DNA of 64,000 nt from contig QOQV01000006.1 in assembly GCA_003327435.1 (NCBI GenBank), forward strand, positions 110,065-174,064, written 5' to 3'. Shown in pieces: positions 49,345 through 58,917 of the stretch (within the stretch, counting starts at the first letter, position 1; each line of letters starts with the position of its first letter). The notes beneath the pieces were generated by a model. That model had not been told where the DNA came from and did not search any database. It was given only the letters and a program-made list of their open reading frames with translations. This DNA comes from Ignavibacteriota bacterium. GTDB lineage: Bacteria > Bacteroidota > Ignavibacteria > UBA10030 > BY39. The position numbers and the translations under genes were made by a program.

Positions 49345-51221
49345 CCAACAAAAAAATCCAAAATACCATCTCTGATAAACTCAAAAACATTCCTAATAAA
49401 CCTGGAATTTATCAATTTAAAGATTCAGACGGGAAAATTTTATATATCGGGAAAGCAAAGAATTTACGCAATCGTGTACGACAATATTTTCAGAAATCAA
49501 AAAATCTGGGTCCAAAAACTTTATCAATGCTTGAAAAAGTCAGCGATTTTGAGACGATAGTAACTGATTCTGAAGTTGAAGCATTAATCCTGGAAGCAAA
49601 CTTAATAAAAGAATATAAACCTAAATACAATATTTTTTTAAGAGATGATAAAAGTTATCCATACATCGTAATTACAAACGAACCATATCCAAGAATTTTT
49701 GTAACCCGAAGGATCGTCAGGGATGGAGCTAAATATTTTGGACCATTTACAGATGTTAAGCATTTGCGAGCATCCTTAAAAATGATACGGGATATTTTTA
49801 AAGTACGCTCCTGTAATTATCACATTGATGAAGAAACGATAAAAAAGAAAAAAATTAGAGTATGTTTGGATTATCATATCAAGAAATGTGAAGGTCCGTG
49901 TGAGGGACTTGTTACCAGAGAACATTATAATAAAATGATTGGGGAGGTTGCCCAAATTTTAAGAGGTAAATCTACATCTTTATTAAATGATTTAGAAAAG
50001 CAAATGAATGATTTGTCTGAAAGAATGGAATTTGAAGAAGCGGCAAAAATAAGAGATAAGATTCGAGCAATTCAAAATTATACTGAAAAACAAAAAGTAG
50101 TTGATAGTGAACTGATTGACAGAGATATTTTTGCTGTTGCTGTCGAAAATCGAATTGCTTGTGGTGTTGTGTTCAAAATTCGAGATGGAAAATTAATAGG
50201 TCGTCAAAGTTATTACCTCAGTGGAAGTATCAATTTTGAGGAGAAAGAAATAATATCTCAACTTGTAAGAAATTATTATCTCGAAGCTGATTATTTTCCC
50301 AAAGAAATCTTTTTACCCTGTGAAATTGACGATAAAGAGACAATCGAAAAATGGGTTTCCGAAAAAAGAAATGAAAGAGTTTGTATCTATATTCCCAAAA
50401 TCGGCGATAAAGCCAAATTGGTAGCTATGTGTCAGATGAATGCGCGCTATTTGCTGGATGAAATAAAAATTCAAAAGCTAAAGAGCAAACAGAAGATTGC
50501 TTTTCCAATAAAAGCGCTTCAGGAAGATTTAAAGTTGGAAAGTTTGCCCCAGCGTATTGAGTGTTTCGATATTTCAAATCTTCAGGGAACGGATACCGTA
50601 GCATCTCTGGTGGTATTCGAAAATGGAAAACCAAAAAAGAGCGAATATAGGATGTTTAAGATTAAAACAGTACCCGGACCCGATGATTATGCAAGTATCC
50701 GTGAGGTAGTTTATAGGAGGTACAGCCGTTTATTAGAAGAGGATAAACAACTTCCCGACCTCATAATTGTAGATGGTGGTAAGGGACAGCTATCGAGTGC
50801 TGTATCTATATTAAAAAATCTTCAGGAAGTTGCAAATGCAAAGGATATCAATAAAATTCCTATAATTGGTTTAGCTAAACGACTTGAAGAGATTTACACT
50901 CCGAACTCAAACGAACCCATTGTTTTACCACGAACTTCTTCAAGTCTGAAATTACTACAAAGAATAAGAGATGAAGCACACAGATTTGCTATTGAGTACC
51001 ATCGTAAGTTGAGGAATAAGAGAACTCTAAGAACTGAGCTCGATTTGATACAGGGTATAGGAAAGAAAAGAGCCAAAGAGTTATTGGAAGTCTTCGGCTC
51101 AGTTCAGGGAGTAAAGTTTGCGACTTATGAACAATTGGTAGAAATTGTGGGAGAAAAGATTGCTAACCGTATAAAAGAACACTTTGCAATCGAATTAGAG
51201 GCAAATAATAATGTAGATTAA
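49341..51221 (+). CDS. uvrC: Excinuclease ABC subunit C
   Basis: IPNKPGIYQFKDSDGKILYIGKAKNLRNRVRQYF, IECFDISNLQGTDTVASLVVFENGKPKKSEYR, LIIVDGGKGQLSSA, C-terminal HhH. Confidence 0.96.
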   Translation: MTNKKIQNTISDKLKNIPNKPGIYQFKDSDGKILYIGKAKNLRNRVRQYFQKSKNLGPKTLSMLEKVSDFETIVTDSEVEALILEANLIKEYKPKYNIFLRDDKSYPYIVITNEPYPRIFVTRRIVRDGAKYFGPFTDVKHLRASLKMIRDIFKVRSCNYHIDEETIKKKKIRVCLDYHIKKCEGPCEGLVTREHYNKMIGEVAQILRGKSTSLLNDLEKQMNDLSERMEFEEAAKIRDKIRAIQNYTEKQKVVDSELIDRDIFAVAVENRIACGVVFKIRDGKLIGRQSYYLSGSINFEEKEIISQLVRNYYLEADYFPKEIFLPCEIDDKETIEKWVSEKRNERVCIYIPKIGDKAKLVAMCQMNARYLLDEIKIQKLKSKQKIAFPIKALQEDLKLESLPQRIECFDISNLQGTDTVASLVVFENGKPKKSEYRMFKIKTVPGPDDYASIREVVYRRYSRLLEEDKQLPDLIIVDGGKGQLSSAVSILKNLQEVANAKDINKIPIIGLAKRLEEIYTPNSNEPIVLPRTSSSLKLLQRIRDEAHRFAIEYHRKLRNKRTLRTELDLIQGIGKKRAKELLEVFGSVQGVKFATYEQLVEIVGEKIANRIKEHFAIELEANNNVD

Positions 51222-51589
51222 TCCCGCTTTCTCATTCTATTTCTATTCTCTTCCATAATTTTTTCATATTTTTTAAATTGCTCTTTTGTCAATACATTTT
51301 TAATTTCGTTATCCTGTTCCTTCATATTTTTTTTCATTATTTCCATCATTTCCTGTCGGCTTTTGGTTTGATTTCTCAAACTATCTACCTTTTTTGAGTA
51401 TTTCAGCAAGATTTCATTAACTTTGGGAATTTGTTTATTCTCCAGCTTTAAGTCAACTTTTAACCTTTCGGTTAAAAATTTCGCTCTTTCTTCTGCATTT
51501 GGCATTCCTTGTTGCATTTGAGATATTGCAAAATTGTATCCCGAAATAAGAATCATTACAAATAAAAATAGATTTTTTAATTTAAGCAT
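51218..51589 (-). CDS. Small secreted helical protein (Spy/CpxP-like)
   Basis: Signal peptide; RLKVDLKLENKQIPKVNEILLKYSKKVDSLRNQ...LTKEQFKKYEKIMEENRNRM pattern. Confidence 0.65.
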   Translation of the reverse strand: MLKLKNLFLFVMILISGYNFAISQMQQGMPNAEERAKFLTERLKVDLKLENKQIPKVNEILLKYSKKVDSLRNQTKSRQEMMEIMKKNMKEQDNEIKNVLTKEQFKKYEKIMEENRNRMRKRD

Positions 51590-51650
51590 ATTACACCTTT
51601 TTTGATTAATTAATAAATTTTACTGAACATATTGAATATATGTTAATTTT

Positions 51651-51678
51651 TTGAAATTTTCTAAAAAAATGTTATAAT
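51651..51678 (+). promoter_or_regulatory. sigma70-type promoter upstream of parvulin gene cluster
   Basis: TTGAAA-16-TATAAT. Confidence 0.45.
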
Positions 51679-51734
51679 AAAATACTTTAAATAGCCAGAA
51701 ATTGCATATCCAATTCAAAAGAAAGGAAATATTT

Positions 51735-53741
51735 ATGTACAAATCTCATCTAATTATACTTAGCATATTATTTTTGTTTTTAATAGGTTGCAGCCCTAAG
51801 TATAGCGAGTTAGTAGTTGCAAAAATCGGCGATAATCAGCTAAAACTTGGAGAATACGAAAAATTTTATATAAAAAACACCGGAAGCTATGATATAGCGA
51901 AAAATTCTTCAAGAAAAGAACGGGAAGATTTTTTGGAGTTGCTTGTTAAGTATAGATTGAAGTTGCAGGATGCGTACGATAAAAATTTGCTTTCTGATCC
52001 GGAAATTATTGAGGAATTGAAAGATTACCGTGCAAGTCTGGCATCAACATATTTGCTTGATAAGGATCTTGTGGAACCTTCTTTGAAAAAAATTTATAAT
52101 AGAATGAAAGAAGAAATTCGTGCAAGTCATATCTTAATCCGTGTAGACCAGAATGCTTCTCCAGAAGATACGCTCAAAGCATATACAAAAGCGATGGAGT
52201 TAATTGAGAGAATTAATAAAGGAGAAGATTTTGGAAATTTGGCTTATGAATATTCTGAGGATCCATCTGCAAAACAGAATAGAGGTGATATTTATTATTT
52301 TACAACCGGACAACTAATACCTCAGTTTGAGGATGCAGTTTATGAAATGAAAGTTGGTGAAGTTACACAAAAGCCAATAAGAACTTCATTTGGTTATCAT
52401 GTGGTTAAGGTTACAGATAGGGGTCCCGCAAAAGGTTCCGTGCGAGTTAGGCACATTATGGTTCGTTTTAATTCATCCCAACCTGATTCAGCGGATTCTG
52501 CGGCAGCATATGGTCGCATTATGGCGATACAGGAAAGCTTGAAGCTCGGAGCAGATTTTGCTCAACTTGCGAAAAAACATTCAGAAGATGGCGGCAGTGC
52601 AACAAATGGTGGCGATTTAGGATTCTTCCAAAGAAGAAGATGGATACAATCATTCGACGAAGCAGCATTCAAACTTAAGCCAGGAGAGATATCACCAATT
52701 GTAAGAACCCCATATGGATTTCATATAATTAAATGCGATAGTATAAAACCAGTACCAAGTTATGAAGAACTGAAACCCGAAATACAAAGGACTTTTCAAT
52801 CGCAGCGTTATAATGATGCATACAACGCATATATCGAAAATTTAAAGAAGAAAATTGGATATACATTTTATGAGAATGTATTCGAAAATTTTGTATCATT
52901 ACTTGATTCAACTGACACAACAACAGATAGTTCCTGGGATAGTAGTGTAACTGAAGATGTTAGGAATGCTATTATTCTGCAGGTTGGCACACGCAATGTT
53001 GATGTTGATTATGTGATAAAAACTCTAAGCACCCGCCCGGATTTTCGAGATATTTATCTTAAAAAATCAGAATTGCTTAAGCGAGTGAGTAAAATTGGTG
53101 AGATCGTTTTGCTCGAGGAAGCTTCAAAGGATTTAGAAAAGCAATATCCTGAATTCCTGAATTTAATGAAAGAGTATCAGGATGGTGTAGTGCTGTATAA
53201 GGCTGAACAAATGGAGGTGTGGGATAAGCTATCGATAAACGACTCAAGTATGAGGGAATTTTTCAATAATAATCGCGAAAAATTTATGCATCCCGATAGA
53301 GTTAATTATAGTGAAATATATGTTATGTCCGATACATTAGCAGAAAAAATATATAATGAGTTAATAAATGGAGCCAATTTTGAAGAGCTGGCTGAAAAGT
53401 ATAATGAAGAACCAGAATTGAAGCAAAATAAAGGAGCACATGGTTTCGTCTCAGTTGATGAATCCGAACTTGCAGAAATTGCCTGGGAAATGGAAATTGA
53501 CCAAATATCAAAACCAATCTATACCCAAGAAGGTGGATATTCGATAATAAAAGTTAATGCCAAAGAAGAAAGTAGAGAGAAATCGTTTGAGGAAGCTGGA
53601 ATAGAACTCTCTAACGCTTTTCAGGAATATGAACAAAAACGTCTTGAAGGTGAATGGCTTGAAAGAATCAAACAAAAATATCCTGTGCAGAAATTCCCAG
53701 ATGTATTAGAAAAAGCATTTTTAGAACCACCTTCAAAATGA
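51735..53741 (+). CDS. Multi-parvulin-domain peptidyl-prolyl isomerase lipoprotein
   Basis: Lipobox LIGC; parvulin modules around IRASHILIRV...GDIYYFTTGQL, VRVRHIMVRF...GGDLGFFQRRRW, and a third VNYSEIYVMS...KGAHGFVSV. ATG 51735 (MYKSHLI) with RBS gaaaggaaat preferred over 51702. Confidence 0.88.
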   Translation: MYKSHLIILSILFLFLIGCSPKYSELVVAKIGDNQLKLGEYEKFYIKNTGSYDIAKNSSRKEREDFLELLVKYRLKLQDAYDKNLLSDPEIIEELKDYRASLASTYLLDKDLVEPSLKKIYNRMKEEIRASHILIRVDQNASPEDTLKAYTKAMELIERINKGEDFGNLAYEYSEDPSAKQNRGDIYYFTTGQLIPQFEDAVYEMKVGEVTQKPIRTSFGYHVVKVTDRGPAKGSVRVRHIMVRFNSSQPDSADSAAAYGRIMAIQESLKLGADFAQLAKKHSEDGGSATNGGDLGFFQRRRWIQSFDEAAFKLKPGEISPIVRTPYGFHIIKCDSIKPVPSYEELKPEIQRTFQSQRYNDAYNAYIENLKKKIGYTFYENVFENFVSLLDSTDTTTDSSWDSSVTEDVRNAIILQVGTRNVDVDYVIKTLSTRPDFRDIYLKKSELLKRVSKIGEIVLLEEASKDLEKQYPEFLNLMKEYQDGVVLYKAEQMEVWDKLSINDSSMREFFNNNREKFMHPDRVNYSEIYVMSDTLAEKIYNELINGANFEELAEKYNEEPELKQNKGAHGFVSVDESELAEIAWEMEIDQISKPIYTQEGGYSIIKVNAKEESREKSFEEAGIELSNAFQEYEQKRLEGEWLERIKQKYPVQKFPDVLEKAFLEPPSK

Positions 53742-54559
53742 AAAAAGTATTTATAATTATATTACTCCTATATATTAGTGGTTGTCAAAAACACGAAGTC
53801 CCTGAAAATTATGTCGCAAGAGTCGGCGATTCGTATTTAACAACTAAAGATATTGAAGAGTATTTGAATCAAGTAAAAGATACCTCGGATTTACAGTATA
53901 AATTATTTTTAAAAAAATGGATAGAAAATGAGGTTTTATTCCTTGAAGCTGAAGGGAAAGATGTTGATAAATCGAAAAAAATTACTAAACAACTTGAAGA
54001 TATAAAGAAACAGTTGACTATTAGTGAATACTTAGAAACCGAAATTTATTCAAAAAATGTAAATGTAAATGATGAGGAAATAGATAACTATTATTCTGCT
54101 CACAAAGACGAATTTGTTTTGAGTGAAGATGCAGTAAAGATAAATATAGTTACATTTATTGACCGCAAAGCGGCAAACGATTTTAGAGCTGAAATATTAA
54201 GAAGCGATGATTGGAATGGTACATTAAATAAATTTCTGTCAGATAGCATTGAAAATAAACTAATTGGTTCGGTTACCTCCAATCAACTATATACTCAACT
54301 TACTTTGTACCCTGCTGGTTTATGGAAAATTGCAAATAATCTTCAAAATAATGAAGTTAGCTTTCCTGTAAAAATCGATAATTTATTTTATATTGTTCAA
54401 CTAATCGAAAAATATCCAAAAGATTCAATCGCTCCAATTAATCTTGTAAAGGATGAAATTAAAAATCGTTTGATTATCGATAAGCGTAAAAAGATTTATC
54501 AAGAGTTGATTAGTTCATTGCTAAAGAAATATCAAGTAGAGATAAAATTGAATGAGTAA
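53738..54559 (+). CDS. SurA/PpiD-like chaperone lipoprotein with degenerate parvulin region
   Basis: Lipobox ISGC; VARVGDSYLTTKDIEEYL, NDEEIDNYYSAHKDEFVLSEDAVKINIVTF; no conserved GGDLG motif. Confidence 0.72.
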   Translation: MKKVFIIILLLYISGCQKHEVPENYVARVGDSYLTTKDIEEYLNQVKDTSDLQYKLFLKKWIENEVLFLEAEGKDVDKSKKITKQLEDIKKQLTISEYLETEIYSKNVNVNDEEIDNYYSAHKDEFVLSEDAVKINIVTFIDRKAANDFRAEILRSDDWNGTLNKFLSDSIENKLIGSVTSNQLYTQLTLYPAGLWKIANNLQNNEVSFPVKIDNLFYIVQLIEKYPKDSIAPINLVKDEIKNRLIIDKRKKIYQELISSLLKKYQVEIKLNE

Positions 54560-55841
54560 AATTAAATTTAAAATCTTATGTTTGACATTTTTCTTTGTGT
54601 TTCAAGGTGTTTTATTATTTGCACAGGTTAAAATATTGGATCGAATAGTTGCAGTTGTAGGCAATGATATAATTATGGAGTCGGATCTGCAACAACAGGT
54701 AGAATTTTTTATTCTAAATACCAAGATTGATCCTAATACACCAAATCTTAGAAATCAAGTGTTAGATGCTTTGATAAATGAAAGATTGATTGTTGCCAAA
54801 GCTATTGAAGATACCAATGTTAATGTTACTGATGAGGAAGTATCTCAACAATTGGAACAGTTGATTCAACAAAATATTCAGCAGATAGGCTCAGAACAGA
54901 AACTTGAGGAAATATATGGAATGCCAATTAGTAGAATGCGCCGTGAGTTTCGTGATGAAATGAAAAAAAAGCTCCTAGCCGAAAGGATAAAGCAGTTTAA
55001 ATTCGGGAATGTTTCTGTTTCAAGGCGAGAGATTGAAGAATTTTACGAAACATATCGGGATAGTCTCCCAGAGGTAGAAGAAGAAGTAGAATTATACCAT
55101 ATCTTAAAATTTCCAAAGAAAAATCAGGAAATATTAAATGAAGTTAAAATTAAAGCAAAATTAATTCTTGATAGTATCAGATGTTGTGGGGATTTTGCAG
55201 ATTTTGCAAGAAGGTATTCTCAGGATCCGAACACAGCTATTGATGGAGGAGATTTAGGTGTAACCCGAAGAGGCACACTTGTTAAAGAGTATGAGGAAGC
55301 AGCCTTTGCATTAAACGAGGGACAGATATCTGAACCGATCGAATCCCCATTCGGTATTCACATAATACAATTAGTTGAACGAAGAGGTGAAAATATTCAC
55401 ACCAGACATATATTATTAAAAGTTGAAAGTGATTCCCTTTCTGATCAGTTAGTGATTGATTTTCTTAGCAAGATTTCAGATAGCGTAAAAAATGGTGGAA
55501 ATTTTGCAGAATTTGCAAAAAAATATTCTGAAGATCAAGAATCTGCTTCAATTGGTGGATACATCGGATTGGTTCCCCTATCTCAACTCAGCGATGATAT
55601 GCAAGATTTAATAAATGACCTTAACGAAGGTGAAATAAGTCAACCAGTTCGTGTATCTTCTGGTGGTTCTTATGGATTTCAAATTATTTATTTAAAAAAA
55701 CGCATACCGGCGCATAAGATTTCTTTAAGTACCGATTGGAAACGACTCGAGTTGTATGCTACCAATTATAAGCGCAACAAACTTTATCAGCAGTGGTTGG
55801 AAGAATTAAGGAATGAAATTTACTGGGATATTAGATTATAA
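54552..55841 (+). CDS. surA: SurA-like periplasmic peptidyl-prolyl isomerase
   Basis: ILDRIVAVVGNDIIMESDLQQQV, DFADFARRYSQDPNTAIDGGDLGVTRRGTLVKEYEEAAFAL, second parvulin IHTRHILLKV...GGYIGLVPL. Confidence 0.9.
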   Translation: MSKIKFKILCLTFFFVFQGVLLFAQVKILDRIVAVVGNDIIMESDLQQQVEFFILNTKIDPNTPNLRNQVLDALINERLIVAKAIEDTNVNVTDEEVSQQLEQLIQQNIQQIGSEQKLEEIYGMPISRMRREFRDEMKKKLLAERIKQFKFGNVSVSRREIEEFYETYRDSLPEVEEEVELYHILKFPKKNQEILNEVKIKAKLILDSIRCCGDFADFARRYSQDPNTAIDGGDLGVTRRGTLVKEYEEAAFALNEGQISEPIESPFGIHIIQLVERRGENIHTRHILLKVESDSLSDQLVIDFLSKISDSVKNGGNFAEFAKKYSEDQESASIGGYIGLVPLSQLSDDMQDLINDLNEGEISQPVRVSSGGSYGFQIIYLKKRIPAHKISLSTDWKRLELYATNYKRNKLYQQWLEELRNEIYWDIRL

Positions 55842-55858
55842 ATTAATAAGGATTAAAA

Positions 55859-56857
55859 GTGAAAATCGATCTAAAAAAAATAAATGATGTTGAAGCTGTT
55901 GAACTATTGAATAAAAGTTATCAGGACATCAGAAAAGAAATTGCAAAAGTCATTATTGGCCAGAATGAAATCATAGAGCAATTGATTATCTCACTGTTAT
56001 CCAGAGGACATTGTTTGCTTGTAGGTGTACCTGGTTTAGCAAAAACATTATTAATAAAAACATTGGCACAGGTTCTGGATTTAAAGTTCAATCGTATCCA
56101 ATTTACACCTGATTTAATGCCGAGCGATATAACTGGTACGGAGATAATCGAAGAAAATGTTACTACTGGTGAAAAAACCTTTAAATTTGTTAGAGGTCCT
56201 GTTTTTGCCAATATAGTACTTGCAGACGAAATTAATCGTACTCCACCCAAAACTCAGGCAGCATTACTAGAAGCAATGCAAGAGCATCATGTCACCGCTG
56301 CAGGTCAGAAATATATTCTGGATGAGCCATTCTTTGTACTTGCAACTCAAAATCCAATTGAACAGGAAGGTACATATCCGCTTCCAGAAGCACAACTTGA
56401 TCGTTTTATGTTTAACCTTTGGCTTGATTATCCCTCAAGAGCAGAAGAAATAGAAATTGTAAAATCTACTACAAGTTCATACGCAACTACACTCAACCAA
56501 ATTTTAAATGCAGAGGAAATTATATTTTTCCAGGATTTGGTACGCAGAGTTCCGGTAGCTGATAATGTTATAGAATTTGCTGTTGATCTTGTAGGCAGAA
56601 CCAGGCCCAATGGAGCTTCAACACCTGATTTTATCAAAAATTGGTTAAGCTGGGGTGCAGGTCCAAGAGCGTCCCAATACCTTATTTTAGGTGCTAAAAC
56701 TAAAGCAATTTTGGATGGTAGAAAAACTCCGGATATTGATGATGTGAGAAAAATGGCAGGACCAGTTTTACGCCATCGTATAGTCACCAATTTTAATGCA
56801 GAAGCTGATGGTGTAAACTCGATACAAATTATTGAAAAATTATTAAGTACTATTTGA
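55859..56857 (+). CDS. MoxR family AAA ATPase
   Basis: GHCLLVGVPGLAKTLLIKTLA, FTPDLMPSDITGTEI, ADEINRTPPKTQAALLEAMQEHHVTAAG, ATQNPIEQEGTYPLPEAQLDRFM. GTG start. Confidence 0.95.
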   Translation: MKIDLKKINDVEAVELLNKSYQDIRKEIAKVIIGQNEIIEQLIISLLSRGHCLLVGVPGLAKTLLIKTLAQVLDLKFNRIQFTPDLMPSDITGTEIIEENVTTGEKTFKFVRGPVFANIVLADEINRTPPKTQAALLEAMQEHHVTAAGQKYILDEPFFVLATQNPIEQEGTYPLPEAQLDRFMFNLWLDYPSRAEEIEIVKSTTSSYATTLNQILNAEEIIFFQDLVRRVPVADNVIEFAVDLVGRTRPNGASTPDFIKNWLSWGAGPRASQYLILGAKTKAILDGRKTPDIDDVRKMAGPVLRHRIVTNFNAEADGVNSIQIIEKLLSTI

Positions 56858-58914
56858 AAATGACAAAACGATTTTTAATAATTTTCTTTTTTTATTTTCT
56901 GCTTTCACAGGATTCTTTCCCTGATCAACCCAAAAAATTCTGGGTATATTTCAAAGATAAGGGAATTTCTGAGAAAGTTAATTTTAATAAAGGGTCCGCT
57001 GAATATTCAAAGGCAATCAGTCAGCTTACGGAACGAGCTATACAAAGACGATTGAAAGTACTTCCACCTGAAAATGTAGTTGATTATGCAGATTTACCTA
57101 TAAATGAATTATATATTCAGAAAATTCAGTCGATTGGTGGTATTCTTCAGCAAAAAATTAAATGGTTAAATGCTGCAACATTTTATTTAAATGATGAACA
57201 ACTTAAGCATATAAAAGATTTTGAATTTGTAAAATCAATTGAACCTGTAAAACAGCTTGTAGGAAAATTACCTGAACCAGATTTCCAGAAATTTGAAAAG
57301 CTGAGTTCATTCGATTCTTCAGATTATGGATTATCCTACGCACAGTATTCTGTAGTGAAAATACCAGAAGTACATAAACTTGGTGTAACTGGAGATAGTG
57401 TTATAGTTGGTATGCTTGATACCGGTTTCAGATGGAGGAAGCATGAATCATTGATGAATACAAAAGTTCTGGCAGAGTGGGATTTTATTAATAATGATGA
57501 TACAACTGCAAATCAAGCTAACGATCCTTCTGGTCAGGATTCGCATGGTACCTTGACTATGTCGATACTTGGGTCATTTTACCCAAATAAGATAATTGGA
57601 CCTGCATATAATGCTTATTTCCTTCTGGCAAAAACTGAATATGTTCCAACTGAAACACGCATCGAAGAAGATTGGTGGGCAGCAGGTATTGAATGGTTAG
57701 AAAACCATGGTGCTGATGTTGTAAGCAGTTCACTTGGTTATAATATTTTTGATGATGGAACAGGATATAGATGGGAAGATGGCAGTTTTGATGGTAAGAC
57801 CGCTGTTACAACGCGTGCTGCAGTTCGCGCTGCACGGCTCGGTGTGGTTGTGGTAACAGCAATGGGAAACGAAGGTAATGGAAACGGAATAAAGGGCACA
57901 TTACTCTGTCCTGCAGATGCTGATAGTATTATTTCCGTTGGTGCAATAACAATACCTGGAACACTTGCATATTTTAGTTCGACAGGTCCTACAAATGATG
58001 GTAGAATAAAACCAGATGTAGTTGCTCCAGGAGTTAGCATATACAGTGCTGTTACACCCGGCCCATCGTCATATGGTTATTCACAGGGAACCTCTGCCTC
58101 TACACCAATAACAGCAGGAGTGATTGCTCTACTGCTTTCAGCACGGCCTGATTTAACACCAATTCAGATACGTTCAATTCTTCGTAATACATCAGATAGG
58201 GTGGAAATTGCTCGGTTTCCTGAACATCCCAACAATTTTGTTGGTTGGGGTAGGATTAATGCACTTAAAGCGTTGTTTTATCCATCTGTTCATAAAGTTA
58301 ATAACTCATATTATATCGCAACATTTTTAGGTAGTGTAAATGGTATTAAACCTGAATCTGTTAAATTGATTTACACCGTAAATAATTATAATTTTGATAC
58401 TCTGTATATGCATCGGTATTATGGGAAATCAGGTACTACAAATGGAGCTTACCGTACAGTACTAGATGGCTTACCAAACGGTGCAATCGTAAAATTTTTT
58501 ATAGTAGCAATAGATTCGAATGGAATATTAATAAATCTTCCAGAAGATACTTCAAAAATGTTTTCTTTTATGGTTGGAATAAATGAAATTACATTGGATA
58601 CTACTATAAATCCTATCTTACCTGAAACCTTCACTTTGTATTATAATTATCCGAATCCTTTTCCAACTCCATTTAATCCAGGTACAACTGTAGTATTAGA
58701 AAGCCCTGTATTTACTACTGGTTCCATAATTGTTTACAATCTTTTAGGACAAAAAGTGAGAACACTTTACTCGGGCAATATCAATATTGGGAAAAATTAT
58801 TTTTATTGGGATGCAAAAAACGATCAAGGAAATGATCTTCCAGGTGGTGTGTATTTTCTAAAACTCCACACCGGAGCATATAGTTCTGATCTTAAAATGC
58901 TTTTGCTACGATAA
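56854..58914 (+). CDS. Secreted S8 (subtilisin) peptidase with T9SS-type C-terminal domain
   Basis: GMLDTGF (Asp), DSHGTLTMSILGS (His), GTSASTPITAGVIALLL (Ser); C-terminal YNYPNPF...FNPGTTVVL...GGVYFLKLHTG. Confidence 0.92.
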   Translation: MKMTKRFLIIFFFYFLLSQDSFPDQPKKFWVYFKDKGISEKVNFNKGSAEYSKAISQLTERAIQRRLKVLPPENVVDYADLPINELYIQKIQSIGGILQQKIKWLNAATFYLNDEQLKHIKDFEFVKSIEPVKQLVGKLPEPDFQKFEKLSSFDSSDYGLSYAQYSVVKIPEVHKLGVTGDSVIVGMLDTGFRWRKHESLMNTKVLAEWDFINNDDTTANQANDPSGQDSHGTLTMSILGSFYPNKIIGPAYNAYFLLAKTEYVPTETRIEEDWWAAGIEWLENHGADVVSSSLGYNIFDDGTGYRWEDGSFDGKTAVTTRAAVRAARLGVVVVTAMGNEGNGNGIKGTLLCPADADSIISVGAITIPGTLAYFSSTGPTNDGRIKPDVVAPGVSIYSAVTPGPSSYGYSQGTSASTPITAGVIALLLSARPDLTPIQIRSILRNTSDRVEIARFPEHPNNFVGWGRINALKALFYPSVHKVNNSYYIATFLGSVNGIKPESVKLIYTVNNYNFDTLYMHRYYGKSGTTNGAYRTVLDGLPNGAIVKFFIVAIDSNGILINLPEDTSKMFSFMVGINEITLDTTINPILPETFTLYYNYPNPFPTPFNPGTTVVLESPVFTTGSIIVYNLLGQKVRTLYSGNINIGKNYFYWDAKNDQGNDLPGGVYFLKLHTGAYSSDLKMLLLR

Positions 58915-58917
58915 TTT

